Assembly (NCBI RefSeq): GCF_039889165.1
Contig: NZ_JAYMYY010000005.1
Coordinates: 124,001-188,000 of the forward strand
Direction: 5' to 3'
DNA from: Pseudocitrobacter cyperus
Lineage (GTDB): Bacteria; Pseudomonadota; Gammaproteobacteria; Enterobacterales; Enterobacteriaceae
DNA length: 64,000 bases
The position numbers were made by a program, and so were the translations under genes. The notes beneath the pieces were generated by a model that saw only the letters and a list, made by a program, of their open reading frames with translations, was not told the DNA's origin and searched no databases. Below, one piece after another: positions 24,842-34,059 of the stretch. How positions within the stretch are numbered: position 1 is the first letter of the stretch; each line of letters begins with the position of its first letter.

Positions 24842-25321
24842 CTACTGTAATTTTTCCATTAGCGCCTGGTGAACATTGGCCGGCAGGAAGTCAGTGACAT
24901 CGCCCTGATGGCGTGCTACCTCTTTCACCAACGATGAAGAGATGAACGACCACTCTTTAGACGGCATCAGGAAGACGCTTTCCAGTTCTGGCATCAGGTG
25001 ACGATTCATATGCGCCAGTTGCATCTCATACTCAAAATCCGCCACAGCGCGTAGCCCACGAATCAGAACATTGGCCTGCTGGTCGCGGGCGAAGTTGGCC
25101 ATCAAATCGCTAAAGCCAACGACTTCCACGTTATCCAGATGTGCAATTGCCTGACGCGCCAACGCGACGCGTTCGTCGAGGTTAAACATGGGTTTTTTGC
25201 TGGGGCTGGCGGCAATCGCCAGAATCACCTGATCGAACATTTTGCTCGCGCGGGTGATGATATCGATATGCCCGTTAGTAATGGGATCGAACGTGCCCGG
25301 ATAAATCGCCCGTTTTTGCAT
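24842..25321 (-). CDS. coaD: Phosphopantetheine adenylyltransferase
   Basis: Adenylates 4'-phosphopantetheine to dephospho-CoA, the penultimate step of CoA synthesis; hexamer. The 159 residues from MQKRAIYPGTFDPITNGHID match E. coli CoaD. The nucleotidyltransferase signature GTFDPITNGHIDI and the FSDLMANFAR and SKEWSFISSSLVKEVA segments are present. I use the ATG at 25321; a longer open frame to 25411 overlaps waaA and has no homology. The gene starts 7 bases after the waaA stop, so the two are an operon as in E. coli. Confidence 0.97.
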   Translation of the reverse strand: MQKRAIYPGTFDPITNGHIDIITRASKMFDQVILAIAASPSKKPMFNLDERVALARQAIAHLDNVEVVGFSDLMANFARDQQANVLIRGLRAVADFEYEMQLAHMNRHLMPELESVFLMPSKEWSFISSSLVKEVARHQGDVTDFLPANVHQALMEKLQ

Positions 25322-25328
25322 GACAGCC

Positions 25329-26606
25329 TCAGTGCGCTCTGGGTGGCAGATAGGGTTCCAGCAGTTGCAGCATACGCTGTAGCGCGCCCTGATTCTGGTA
25401 GAGCACTTCAACTGCGTGACGACCGTAGAAGTTACGATAATCTTCGTCGGTCAGTAAAGAGGAAATCTCTTTCACCAGTGAGGCGGTGTCAGTCACCGTA
25501 ATCAGACCGCTGGCCTGATCAAGACGGGCGCAGATATCTTTAAAGTTGAAGGTGTGCGGCCCCATCAGCACCGGAATAGCGTGCGCGGCGGCTTCCAGCG
25601 GGTTGTGACCGCCACGCTCAACCAGCGAGCCGCCAACGAATGCCAGGTCTGCAATTCCATAAAGCAGCATCAGTTCACCCATGGTATCGCCCACAACGAC
25701 CTGTGTGCCAGGGGAGGGGACTTCACCGGAAGAGCGGGTGATGAAGCTTAAACCGGCCTGGCGAACCAGATTGATCGTGTCAGGGAAGCGTTCAGGATGG
25801 CGCGGAACCAGGATCAGCAATAAATCGGGGAAGGTTTTCAGCAGTTGTTTGTGTGCTTCGAGCATGATGCTCTCTTCGCCTTCGTGAGTGCTGGTCGCTA
25901 TCCATACCTGGCGATGTGGCGCCCACTGGCGGCGCAGCGTAATGGCTTTGGTCGCCAGTTGCGGCGTGACAGAGATATCAAACTTCAGACTGCCGGTGAC
26001 GGAAAGCTGGTTACGCTTCGCGCCTAGCGTGACAAAACGTTCGCCATCTTCTTCATTTTGCGCGGCAATCAGGGTAATGCGGCGCAACAGTGTCTGCACG
26101 AATTTGCCAAGCTTCGCATACCCGGCAGCGGAGCGCGCCGACAGGCGGGCGTTGGCAATGACAAGCGGGATTTTACGCTTATGCAGCGCGGCAATCAGAT
26201 TCGGCCAGAGTTCGGTCTCCATGATTAGCACCAGTTTAGGATCCACTTTATTGAGAAAGCGGCTGATTGCGTCAGGAAGATCGTAGGGAAGATAAACGTG
26301 TTGAACATCGCTACCGAAGGCGGAAAGTACGCGCTCTGAACCCGTGGGTGTCATCGTTGTCACGGTAATCGGCAGGTCAGGGTAGCGATGGCGCAATGCG
26401 CGTACCAGCGGAATGGCTGCCAGCGTTTCGCCGACGGAAACCGAGTGCAGCATAATGCCGCCCGGGATCAACGGTTTGCGATAAAAACCGTAGCGCTCGC
26501 CCCAGCGTTTGCGGTATGCCGGTGCTTTACGGCCACGCACCCAAAGCCGTATCCAGATCAAAGGCTGAATAAGGTAGAGGAGTGTTGTGTAGAGCAATTG
26601 GAGCAT
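25329..26606 (-). CDS. waaA: Kdo transferase
   Basis: Adds two Kdo sugars from CMP-Kdo to lipid IVA, the first step of LPS core assembly; anchored to the inner membrane. The length of 425 residues equals E. coli WaaA (KdtA). An N-terminal hydrophobic anchor (LLYTTLLYLIQPLIWIRLWV) precedes the GT30 domain. HSVSVGETLAAIPLV holds the catalytic Glu, and FVGGSLVERGGHNPLEAAA is the CMP-Kdo site. It lies next to the core operons and diverges from the waaQ operon across a 527-base control region. Confidence 0.97.
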   Translation of the reverse strand: MLQLLYTTLLYLIQPLIWIRLWVRGRKAPAYRKRWGERYGFYRKPLIPGGIMLHSVSVGETLAAIPLVRALRHRYPDLPITVTTMTPTGSERVLSAFGSDVQHVYLPYDLPDAISRFLNKVDPKLVLIMETELWPNLIAALHKRKIPLVIANARLSARSAAGYAKLGKFVQTLLRRITLIAAQNEEDGERFVTLGAKRNQLSVTGSLKFDISVTPQLATKAITLRRQWAPHRQVWIATSTHEGEESIMLEAHKQLLKTFPDLLLILVPRHPERFPDTINLVRQAGLSFITRSSGEVPSPGTQVVVGDTMGELMLLYGIADLAFVGGSLVERGGHNPLEAAAHAIPVLMGPHTFNFKDICARLDQASGLITVTDTASLVKEISSLLTDEDYRNFYGRHAVEVLYQNQGALQRMLQLLEPYLPPRAH

Positions 26607-26930
26607 AGTACGCAGTTGGCTTAGGAATGTGCTGAGGATTCTAAGTATTTAGCCCAACCTTTACCATCATTTTTGCCGATTTGAGCGGAATTAGCGGGAA
26701 AATATTCAATCAGCCAGGAATCGTTAAACAATATTTGCTTTTTTATATGATTAATTGAAGGTCTTTGTCTGGATATTGCCAGGTATAAGCGTATTCAAAA
26801 GTCGTTTAAGCTTGTTCTTAGTCTATGTTTTAAAAGTAAATTAACCCCTGTGAGGTCAAAAAATATTCAACTCGGATTGCGTTAGAATAAGTGATACACT
26901 AAGCCGCAATTAGAGCACGACGTCAGTATT
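26607..26930. other. AT-rich divergent region between waaA and the waaQ leader
   Basis: No gene is evident in this AT-rich stretch. It should contain the promoters of waaA (minus strand) and the waaQ operon (plus strand). I could not assign a convincing -35/-10 pair. Homopolymer A and T runs are frequent, typical of H-NS-bound LPS promoters. Confidence 0.6.
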
Positions 26931-26962
26931 CAGGTAGCTGTAAGCCTGGGGCGGTAGCGTGC
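26931..26962 (+). promoter_or_regulatory. JUMPstart element with ops site
   Basis: CAGGTAGCTGTAAGCCTGGG followed by GCGGTAGCGTGC matches the JUMPstart consensus. It includes the ops core GGCGGTAG at 26950-26957. In E. coli and Salmonella this recruits RfaH to the paused polymerase so that the long waaQ operon is read to its end. A run of eight T residues follows. Confidence 0.95.
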
Positions 26963-26987
26963 TTTTTTTTCAATTCCGACTGGTAAT

Positions 26988-27114
26988 TATACACAAAATC
27001 ATTCACGTTGCATCAAGGCGGCAAAGGAGTGAATCCCCAGGAGCGTACATAAGTACGTGACTGGGGTGAACGAGTGCAGCCAACGCAGAGGCAGCTTGAA
27101 GGATGACGTGTATA
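26988..27114. repeat. ERIC element in the waaQ leader
   Basis: A 127-bp element bounded by the inverted ends TATACAC and GTGTATA. Its core, GTGAATCCCCAGGAG at about 27032, and AAGTACGTGACTGGGG on the other side match the enterobacterial repetitive intergenic consensus, as does the usual length. It lies between the ops site and the waaQ start and would be transcribed into the leader RNA as a long hairpin. Confidence 0.92.
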
Positions 27115-27133
27115 TCATCATAAAGAGCCGCTT

Positions 27134-28183
27134 GTGGAAAAAACGTTCATCCGAATCCTGGTCATTAAAATGCGTTTTCATGGGGATATGTTGCTGACAA
27201 CACCGGTTATCAGTACGCTCAAACGTAATTACCCTGATGCGAAAATCGACATGTTGTTGTATCAGGATACGATCCCCATTATTTCGGAAAATCCGGATAT
27301 CAACGCACTATATGGCATCAGTAATAAAGGCACAGCGGCAAAAGCGAAAATAACCAATTTCTTCTCTTTGGTGAAAACGCTGCGGACGAACCAGTATGAC
27401 CTGATCGTCAATCTGACTGACCAGTGGATGATTGCAGTGCTGGTGCGCCTGCTGAATGCAAAAGTCAAAATCTCTCAGGATTTCGCCCATCGCCAGTCGG
27501 CATTCTGGAAAAAAAGTTTTACGCACCTTGCGCCATTTCAGGGAGAACACTGTGTGCTGCGTAATCTCTCCGCTCTGGCTCCTCTCGGATTAACGGAAAC
27601 CTGTCTGGAAACATCTATGCCATACGCACCTGAACATTGGGAGCGTATGCGGCAACAACTGGATTCTTTCGGTGTGGGTGATAAATACGTTGTCATCCAG
27701 CCAACCGCGCGGCAACTCTTTAAGTGCTGGGATAACGACAAGTTCGCGCAGGTAATTGATTCGCTTCAGCAGCGGGGGTATCAGGTGGTGCTAACCTCCG
27801 GCCCTGGCGCGGACGATCTGGCCTGTGTCGAAGACATCGCGGCACAGTGTGCTGTCCGTCCGGTGACCGGGCTCGCCGGGAAAACGCGCTTTCCAGAACT
27901 GGGTGCGTTAATCGATCACGCGGTGCTATTTATTGGTGTCGATTCGGCGCCTGGGCACATCGCAGCAGCGGTAAAAACGCCGGTAATTTGTCTTTTTGGC
28001 GCGACCGATCACGTCTTCTGGCGCCCCTGGACTGACGATATTGTTCAGTTCTGGGCCGGAAATTATCAGGCGATGCCTCCACGATCGCAGCTCGATCGCA
28101 ATAAACGCTATATGTCCGTGATCCCCGCAGAAGATGTCATTGCGGCAACGGAGAAAATGCTCCCACCGGGAGAGGCGCTATGA
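27134..28183 (+). CDS. waaQ: LPS heptosyltransferase III
   Basis: Adds the side-branch heptose (HepIII) to HepII of the inner core, using ADP-heptose. The 349-residue GT9 enzyme aligns with E. coli WaaQ from the first residue, which supports the GTG start at 27134 although the ribosome site (AGAG) is weak. The conserved segment DHAVLFIGVDSAPGHIAAA and the pattern FRFHGDML-like near the N-terminus (MRFHGDMLLTTPVIS) are typical. It is the first gene of the RfaH-dependent operon waaQGPIJYZK. The last four bases overlap waaG (ATGA). Confidence 0.96.
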   Translation: MEKTFIRILVIKMRFHGDMLLTTPVISTLKRNYPDAKIDMLLYQDTIPIISENPDINALYGISNKGTAAKAKITNFFSLVKTLRTNQYDLIVNLTDQWMIAVLVRLLNAKVKISQDFAHRQSAFWKKSFTHLAPFQGEHCVLRNLSALAPLGLTETCLETSMPYAPEHWERMRQQLDSFGVGDKYVVIQPTARQLFKCWDNDKFAQVIDSLQQRGYQVVLTSGPGADDLACVEDIAAQCAVRPVTGLAGKTRFPELGALIDHAVLFIGVDSAPGHIAAAVKTPVICLFGATDHVFWRPWTDDIVQFWAGNYQAMPPRSQLDRNKRYMSVIPAEDVIAATEKMLPPGEAL

Positions 28184-29304
28184 TTGTCGCCTTTTGTCTC
28201 TATAAATATTTCCCGTTCGGCGGCCTGCAACGCGATTTCTTACGTATTGCGCAAACCGTCGCCGCGCGGGGTCATCATGTCCGCGTCTATACCCAGTCCT
28301 GGCAAGGCGATTGCCCGGCTGAATTTGAACTGATTACTGTTCCGGTGAAATCGCGGACGAATCACGGACGCAACGCCGAATATTACGCCTGGGTACAGGC
28401 GCATCTGAAAGCACATCCGGCGGAGCGTATCATCGGTTTTAATAAAATGCCGGGGCTGGATGTCTACTACGCCGCCGACGTCTGTTATGCCGAGAAAGTG
28501 GCGCAGGAGAAAGGCTTTTTCTATCGCCTGACTGCTCGCTATCGACACTATGCGGCGTTCGAACGCGCGACGTTTGAGAAGGGCAAACCGACACAGTTAC
28601 TGATGCTGACGAATAAGCAAATCGCCGATTTCCAGAAGCATTATCAAACTGAACCTGAGCGCTTCCATATTCTGCCGCCGGGAATTTACCCGGATCGTAA
28701 ATATAGTCGGCAAATCCCCGACGCCCGCACGGTCTATCGCGCTAAAAACGGCGTGGGTGAGCAAGATTTCCTGTTGCTTCAGGTTGGCTCCGATTTCACC
28801 CGCAAAGGCGTGGATCGTACCATTGAAGCGCTGGCCGCATTGCCGGATGCTATTCGCTGTAAAACCACGCTTTATGTCGTGGGACAGGATAAGCCTGGGC
28901 GGTTTGAAACCCTGGCTGCGAAGCTCGGTGTGCGCGAAAACGTACACTTTTTCTCCGGACGTAACGATGTATCAGAGCTGATGGCGGCGGCGGATATGCT
29001 GCTGCACCCGGCCTATCAGGAAGCAGCCGGGATTGTACTGCTTGAGGCGATTACGGGCGGTCTGCCAGTGCTGGTCAGTGAGGTTTGCGGCTACGCTCAT
29101 TACATCGCGGCCGCAAACTGCGGTGAGGTGTTGGGCGAACCCTGGAAGCAAGCGGCGTTCAACGATGCGTTGCGTAAGGCACTGACGAACCCGCAACTCC
29201 GTCAGGCGTGGGCGGAGAATGCCCGACACTACGCGGATACGCAGGATCTTTACAGTCTGCCTGAAAAGGCGGCTGATATCATTATTGGTGATGTTCATGG
29301 TTGA
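28180..29304 (+). CDS. waaG: LPS core glucosyltransferase I
   Basis: Adds the first glucose of the outer core to HepII from UDP-glucose. The 374-residue length and MIVAFCLYKYFPFGGLQRDF start equal E. coli WaaG. It is a GT4 enzyme: the E-x7-E motif EAAGIVLLEA sits near the end of the second Rossmann domain, and the first domain holds GFNKMPGLDVYYAADVC. It overlaps waaQ by 4 and waaP by 8 bases, so the three are translationally coupled. Confidence 0.97.
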   Translation: MIVAFCLYKYFPFGGLQRDFLRIAQTVAARGHHVRVYTQSWQGDCPAEFELITVPVKSRTNHGRNAEYYAWVQAHLKAHPAERIIGFNKMPGLDVYYAADVCYAEKVAQEKGFFYRLTARYRHYAAFERATFEKGKPTQLLMLTNKQIADFQKHYQTEPERFHILPPGIYPDRKYSRQIPDARTVYRAKNGVGEQDFLLLQVGSDFTRKGVDRTIEALAALPDAIRCKTTLYVVGQDKPGRFETLAAKLGVRENVHFFSGRNDVSELMAAADMLLHPAYQEAAGIVLLEAITGGLPVLVSEVCGYAHYIAAANCGEVLGEPWKQAAFNDALRKALTNPQLRQAWAENARHYADTQDLYSLPEKAADIIIGDVHG

Positions 29305-30094
29305 GTTGAAAGAACCCCTTGCGACCCTTTGGCGCGGCAAAGATCCGTTTGAAGAGGTAAAAAAATTGCAGGGGGAAGTTTTCAGAGAGCTCGAAACGCG
29401 CCGTACACTGCGTTTTGAACTTGCCGGGAAAAGCTACTTCCTGAAATGGCACCGCGGTACGGCGATGAAAGAAGTGGTGAAAAACCTGCTTTCATTGCGT
29501 ATGCCGGTACTGGGTGCTGACCGCGAATGGAATGCGATTCATAAGCTGCGTGACGTCGGCGTCGACACGATGTACGGCGTGGGCTATGGGGAAAAAGGAC
29601 TTAATCCGATTCGCAAGGTGTCATTTATTATCACCGAAGACCTGACTCCGACTATCAGCCTGGAAGATTATTGTGCTGACTGGGTAGCGCAGCCGCCGCA
29701 GCCACGCGTAAAAAGGATGATTATAAATCGTGTCGCAACGATGGTCAGGAAAATGCATCAGGCGGGGATTAATCATCGCGACTGCTATATTTGCCACTTC
29801 CTGCTGCATCTGCCATTTGATGGCAATGAAGAAAACCTCAAGATATCTGTAATTGATCTGCATCGTGCGCAAATGCGCAGCCATGTTCCGCTGCGCTGGC
29901 GTGATAAGGATCTGATTGGACTCTATTTTTCTTCGATGAATATCGGGTTAACTCAGCGAGATATTTTCCGCTTTATGAAGATCTATTTTGCTAAGCCTCT
30001 ACGGGATATCTTGCGCGATGAGCAGGGGTTGATAACTCAGGCCGCGACAAAAGCTGAACGGATCAGAGAGCGAACGGCAAGAAAGCATCTCTAG
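29297..30094 (+). CDS. waaP: LPS core heptose(I) kinase
   Basis: Phosphorylates HepI of the inner core, needed for outer-membrane stability and polymyxin/SDS resistance. The 265-residue product starts MVELKEPLATLWRGKDPFEE, as in E. coli. A protein-kinase-like fold is visible: the catalytic loop INHRDCYICHFLLHL and the metal-binding VIDLHRAQ. I chose the ATG at 29297, inside the waaG stop region, over a longer open frame starting at 29219 because it matches homologs. A 98-base gap follows before waaI. Confidence 0.96.
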   Translation: MVELKEPLATLWRGKDPFEEVKKLQGEVFRELETRRTLRFELAGKSYFLKWHRGTAMKEVVKNLLSLRMPVLGADREWNAIHKLRDVGVDTMYGVGYGEKGLNPIRKVSFIITEDLTPTISLEDYCADWVAQPPQPRVKRMIINRVATMVRKMHQAGINHRDCYICHFLLHLPFDGNEENLKISVIDLHRAQMRSHVPLRWRDKDLIGLYFSSMNIGLTQRDIFRFMKIYFAKPLRDILRDEQGLITQAATKAERIRERTARKHL

Positions 30095-30192
30095 CGTTGA
30101 GCGATTTTAAATATGTTTGTTTCGCATCATAAAAATAACCAAAACATAATTGTGAGACGTGGATTCATCGTGCTGATGAGAAAGAGTGATCA

Positions 30193-31209
30193 ATGAACCA
30201 GACTTACTTTGATGAGAGAGACGTTATTCTCTCGATCAATGACTACAACTATCTGCCCGATCCGGAGAGTGGCGCGTTCGATATTGCTTACGGGATTGAT
30301 AAGAATTTCCTGTATGGCTGCGGTATTTCGATAGCATCTATCTTGTTTGCCAACCGGGAGCGTCGTCTGACGTTCCACGTTTTTACTGATTTTTTGACCG
30401 ATAGTGTTCGTGAAAAGTTTGCCGCACTGGCGAAACAGTACCAGTCACGTATTGTCATCTATCTGGTGAATTGCGATAGACTCAAATCCTTACCGAGTAC
30501 AAAAAACTGGTCTTACGCGACCTATTTCCGCTTTATTATTGCCGACTACTTTGCCGGGAAAAGCGAGAAAGTCCTCTATCTTGATGCCGATATCGGTTGT
30601 AAGGGGAGCATTCAGGAGCTGATCGATCTCCGTTTTGCGGATGATGAGATCGCGGCAGTCGTGATGGAAGGCAACACCGCGTGGTGGACAAAACGTGCCG
30701 ATACGTTATCGACTCCGGGCCTGGCTGAGGGCTACTTTAACGCAGGGTTCTTGCTGATCAACATTGCTGCCTGGAATACTGCAGAAATATCCAGAAAAGC
30801 GATTGAGATGCTTCGAGACCCGGATGTGGTCAGTAAGATTACACATCTCGATCAGGATGTTCTGAACATGCTACTGGTCGGCAAAGCACGTTTCATCGAT
30901 CCTGAGTTTAATACGCAATACAGTCTTAACTATGAATTAAAAAAATCGGTCATCAGGCCGGTGAATGAAAAGACGGTATTTGTCCACTACATCGGCCCGA
31001 CAAAACCGTGGCACCTCTGGGGAGGATACCCGGTTTCTGAGTGTTTTCTTAATGCGAAACACCACTCACCGTGGCAGGATGATGCATTGTTAGCGCCGAA
31101 AACGGCGGCCCAATACCGGTACTGTGCCAAACACCAGTTGCACCAGAAGCAATTTGTTAAAGGTATATTGAGTTACGTTCTTTATTTTAAAAAGAAAATC
31201 ACAAAATAA
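30193..31209 (+). CDS. waaI: LPS outer-core glycosyltransferase, WaaI/WaaO type
   Basis: A 338-residue GT8 enzyme of the LPS outer core. It carries the DxD metal site YLDADIGCKG, an AEGYFNAGFLLINIAAW segment and the C-terminal FVHYIGPTKPWHLWGGYP of the GT8 family. In Salmonella the equivalent WaaI adds galactose, in E. coli WaaO adds glucose; sequence alone does not settle the donor. It directly follows waaP: waaB (and K-12 waaS), found at this place in E. coli and Salmonella, are missing. The ribosome site is GAAAGAGTGATCA. Confidence 0.88.
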   Translation: MNQTYFDERDVILSINDYNYLPDPESGAFDIAYGIDKNFLYGCGISIASILFANRERRLTFHVFTDFLTDSVREKFAALAKQYQSRIVIYLVNCDRLKSLPSTKNWSYATYFRFIIADYFAGKSEKVLYLDADIGCKGSIQELIDLRFADDEIAAVVMEGNTAWWTKRADTLSTPGLAEGYFNAGFLLINIAAWNTAEISRKAIEMLRDPDVVSKITHLDQDVLNMLLVGKARFIDPEFNTQYSLNYELKKSVIRPVNEKTVFVHYIGPTKPWHLWGGYPVSECFLNAKHHSPWQDDALLAPKTAAQYRYCAKHQLHQKQFVKGILSYVLYFKKKITK

Positions 31210-31228
31210 AATATATATAGGTGATGCA

Positions 31229-32251
31229 GTGAACTCACTTCCCGTAATTAAAATATCAGAATATAAAGTCTTTGATGATAGGACAATTTCTGGTGCTGAT
31301 AATGACTCGTTAAATATAGCATATGGCGTAGATAGAAACTATCTTGACTGGGTCGGTATTTCTATTACTTCAGTTGTTATTAATAACAGTATTAATATCA
31401 ATTACCACATTGTTGCTGATGAATTTAACTCTTCTTTCCTGAAAAATATAGAAGCATTAGCGAAAAAATACAAACTTAAAATAAGTTTATATTTAATTAA
31501 TGCAGATAGTCTGGATTGTCTTCCGAGAACGAAAATCTGGTCGCGAGCTATGTACTTCAGGCTGTTTGCGTTCGAACTTTTCAGCAGCAAACTGGATAAA
31601 CTGTTGTATCTCGATGCTGATGTTTTCTGCAAAGGGCGGTTAGATGAGTTGGCGGCCTGCGATTTAACGGGAAATATTGCGGCTGTAGTCAGAGATGTCG
31701 ACTCAATGCAGAAAAAAGTGGTCGATCGGCTGAAAGATCCTGAGCTTCAGGGGAACTATTTTAACTCTGGGGTGGTTTATGCCAACTTGCAGGAATGGGT
31801 TAAAAATGATCTGACTAACCGTATCCTCACCATGCTGACACATGAGAATCATAATCGTCTCACGTATAAATATCCCGATCAGGACGTATTAAATATTTTA
31901 TTAAAAGGTAAGGTAAAATACCTTCCGCGTAAATTTAATACTATTTATACGATAAAGAGTGAATTAAAAGACAAAACGCATAACAAATACAAAGAGACTA
32001 TCTTTGATGAAACTGTTTTAATTCATTATACCGGAGTTACCAAACCCTGGCATAAATGGGCGACTTATCCCTCTGTACAGTATTATCTACAAGCCTTGAC
32101 CGTATCACCCTGGAAAGATCAACCTCCTCGAGACGCACAGACCATTGTTGAATTGAAAAAAAGATATAAGCATTTTTTAGTTCAACATAAATATGTTGCC
32201 GGATTTGTTGCTGGTGTTTCCTATTTGCTGAAAAAAAATTCTACTCGCTAA
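31229..32251 (+). CDS. waaJ: LPS outer-core glycosyltransferase, WaaJ/WaaR type
   Basis: A second GT8 enzyme (340 residues), paralogous to the preceding one and collinear with it: DxD site YLDADVFCKG, NYFNSGVVYANLQEW, PDQDVLNILLKG and HYTGVTKPWHKWATYP. It probably adds the next hexose of the outer core (WaaJ in Salmonella, WaaR in E. coli). The start is a GTG preceded by AGGTGA. From here to waaZ the DNA is clearly more AT-rich than the housekeeping flanks, as is usual for LPS core genes. Confidence 0.88.
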   Translation: MNSLPVIKISEYKVFDDRTISGADNDSLNIAYGVDRNYLDWVGISITSVVINNSININYHIVADEFNSSFLKNIEALAKKYKLKISLYLINADSLDCLPRTKIWSRAMYFRLFAFELFSSKLDKLLYLDADVFCKGRLDELAACDLTGNIAAVVRDVDSMQKKVVDRLKDPELQGNYFNSGVVYANLQEWVKNDLTNRILTMLTHENHNRLTYKYPDQDVLNILLKGKVKYLPRKFNTIYTIKSELKDKTHNKYKETIFDETVLIHYTGVTKPWHKWATYPSVQYYLQALTVSPWKDQPPRDAQTIVELKKRYKHFLVQHKYVAGFVAGVSYLLKKNSTR

Positions 32252-32276
32252 GCGTCTTATTAACTTTTGGTTTACT

Positions 32277-32975
32277 ATGAGTATTAAACATCACATTAAT
32301 GATTATATTGTTTTCACTAAATCTGATGGTGAAAAATATATCGATGTATTTAACGATTTCTTGTCCTATAATATTAAGATATTGAAGGTTTTTCGCAATA
32401 TCGAGGATACGAAAGTTTTATTGATCGATACCCAATACGGGAAGATGATCTTAAAAATATTTGCACCAAAAGCTAAAAAAACAGAACGTTTTCTCAAAGC
32501 GATGGTTAAGGGCGATTACTATGAGAAACTGTTTCAACAGACCGAGCGCGTGAGAAATGAAGGTTTGGATTCAGTTAATGATTTCTATCTGTTAGCTGAG
32601 AAAAAAACATTACGATTTTCTCATTTCTATATCATGCTGATTGAATACATTGATGGGGTTGAACTGGTTGATATCCCTGAAATTGATGATGATCTTAAAC
32701 AAAAGATAAAAGAATCCATTATCGGTTTACATCAGCATGGGATGGTTTCTGGTGATCCTCATAAAGGCAATTTCATTATCGAAAATGGTGTTGTCAGAGT
32801 TATCGATTTATCCGGGAAGTCGCCTTCGACTATGCGTATGGCAAAGGATAGAATAGATCTGGAACGTCACTATGGCATCGTCAATGAAGTAAAAGATGCC
32901 GGCTACTATCGATTGATTCTTAAAAAGAAACTACGCAACTTTATCCGACGACTTAAAGGGAAAGAAGTCCGCTAA
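32277..32975 (+). CDS. waaY: LPS core heptose(II) kinase
   Basis: Phosphorylates HepII of the inner core; acts after WaaP and WaaQ. The 232 residues match E. coli WaaY in length and motifs: KVLLIDTQYGKMILKIF near the N-terminus (Lys of the nucleotide site), the kinase catalytic loop HQHGMVSGDPHKGNFII and VRVIDLSGK. It lies 25 bases after waaJ in the same operon and is AT-rich. Confidence 0.94.
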   Translation: MSIKHHINDYIVFTKSDGEKYIDVFNDFLSYNIKILKVFRNIEDTKVLLIDTQYGKMILKIFAPKAKKTERFLKAMVKGDYYEKLFQQTERVRNEGLDSVNDFYLLAEKKTLRFSHFYIMLIEYIDGVELVDIPEIDDDLKQKIKESIIGLHQHGMVSGDPHKGNFIIENGVVRVIDLSGKSPSTMRMAKDRIDLERHYGIVNEVKDAGYYRLILKKKLRNFIRRLKGKEVR

Positions 32976-33176
32976 CTGGTTATTACTGGTGGCGCCTCAA
33001 TAATATCAGTCACAATATATATTTTAATCAATAATTGGCAGCACTGATCGATATAATCAGTTATAGACACATGTAGATTGAAAATGTTTATGCTATATAC
33101 GTTTTTGTGGGGTTTATCGTAGTTCAAAGTTTGCTGTACTTGCCGGCGAAAAGTAGCCTATCTCTACAGGTTTTTT

Positions 33177-33986
33177 ATGAAACACATTAAATATATTACA
33201 CATGCTGATGTTCAGAGCCTGATTAAGTACAAAACATCGGACGATGTGATCATTTTTCTGTCGGGCCCAACATCAAAGAAAACGCCGCTTTCGGTTTTAC
33301 GATCCAGAGATGTTATTGCCGTTAATGGCTCGGCGCGTTATCTTCTTGATAACAATATCAAGCCCTACATCTATCTGCTAACGGATGTTCGATTTCTCCA
33401 TCAACGCCGTGATGATTTTTATGAGTTTAGTAAAAATAGCAGGAATACAATCGTTAATATCGACGTTTATGAGTCCGCTTCAGAGGAAGATCGGAAATAT
33501 ATTCGGGAGCATTGCCTGATGATCCGCTCTTTCTATCGAAGAGAAAAGGGTGGGTTAATTAAAAAAATTAAGTTCAATATCCTGAAGCGACTACATAATG
33601 ATTTGCTTATATCCATTCCGCTATCTAAAAAAGGGCGTCTTGTTGGATTTTGCAAAGATATTAGCGTCGGGTACTGTTCCTGCCATACGATTGCCTACGC
33701 GGCGATACAAATTGCATATTCTTTACGATATAAGCGCATTATATGTTCAGGGTTAGATTTGACTGGAAATTGTCAACGCTTCTACGACGAATCGAATAAC
33801 CCTATGCCATCAGAACTTAGTCGTGATCTCTTTAAAATACTTCCTTTTTTCCAGTTTATGAGAGAACGTGTGAAGGATATCAATATTTATAACTTATCTG
33901 ACGATACTGCTATTCACTATAGCATCATCCCATTTATCGATTCATCAACCCTGGATGATGATGTGGTATATGAAAAGATAGGTTAA
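33177..33986 (+). CDS. waaZ: LPS core biosynthesis protein WaaZ
   Basis: A 269-residue protein collinear with E. coli WaaZ (for example IIFLSGPTSKKTPLSVLRSR, LLTDVRFLHQRRDDFYEFS, GYCSCHTIAYAAIQIAYSL). WaaZ is needed for addition of a third Kdo (KdoIII) to the inner core in E. coli K-12 and R2. A 201-base AT-rich spacer separates it from waaY, longer than other gaps in the operon and without a visible gene. Confidence 0.93.
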   Translation: MKHIKYITHADVQSLIKYKTSDDVIIFLSGPTSKKTPLSVLRSRDVIAVNGSARYLLDNNIKPYIYLLTDVRFLHQRRDDFYEFSKNSRNTIVNIDVYESASEEDRKYIREHCLMIRSFYRREKGGLIKKIKFNILKRLHNDLLISIPLSKKGRLVGFCKDISVGYCSCHTIAYAAIQIAYSLRYKRIICSGLDLTGNCQRFYDESNNPMPSELSRDLFKILPFFQFMRERVKDINIYNLSDDTAIHYSIIPFIDSSTLDDDVVYEKIG

Positions 33987-34059
33987 TATATTTATCTTTT
34001 TTGAAATTATCTATTACTAGACGTTATATTTACAAAGCGAACTTGGGGCCATTTTCATC

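Noticed and set aside
26988..27114. Insertion sequence or MITE of a transposon
   Set aside because: It has terminal inverted repeats, but length, core sequence and position match ERIC; no transposase or clear target duplication is seen.
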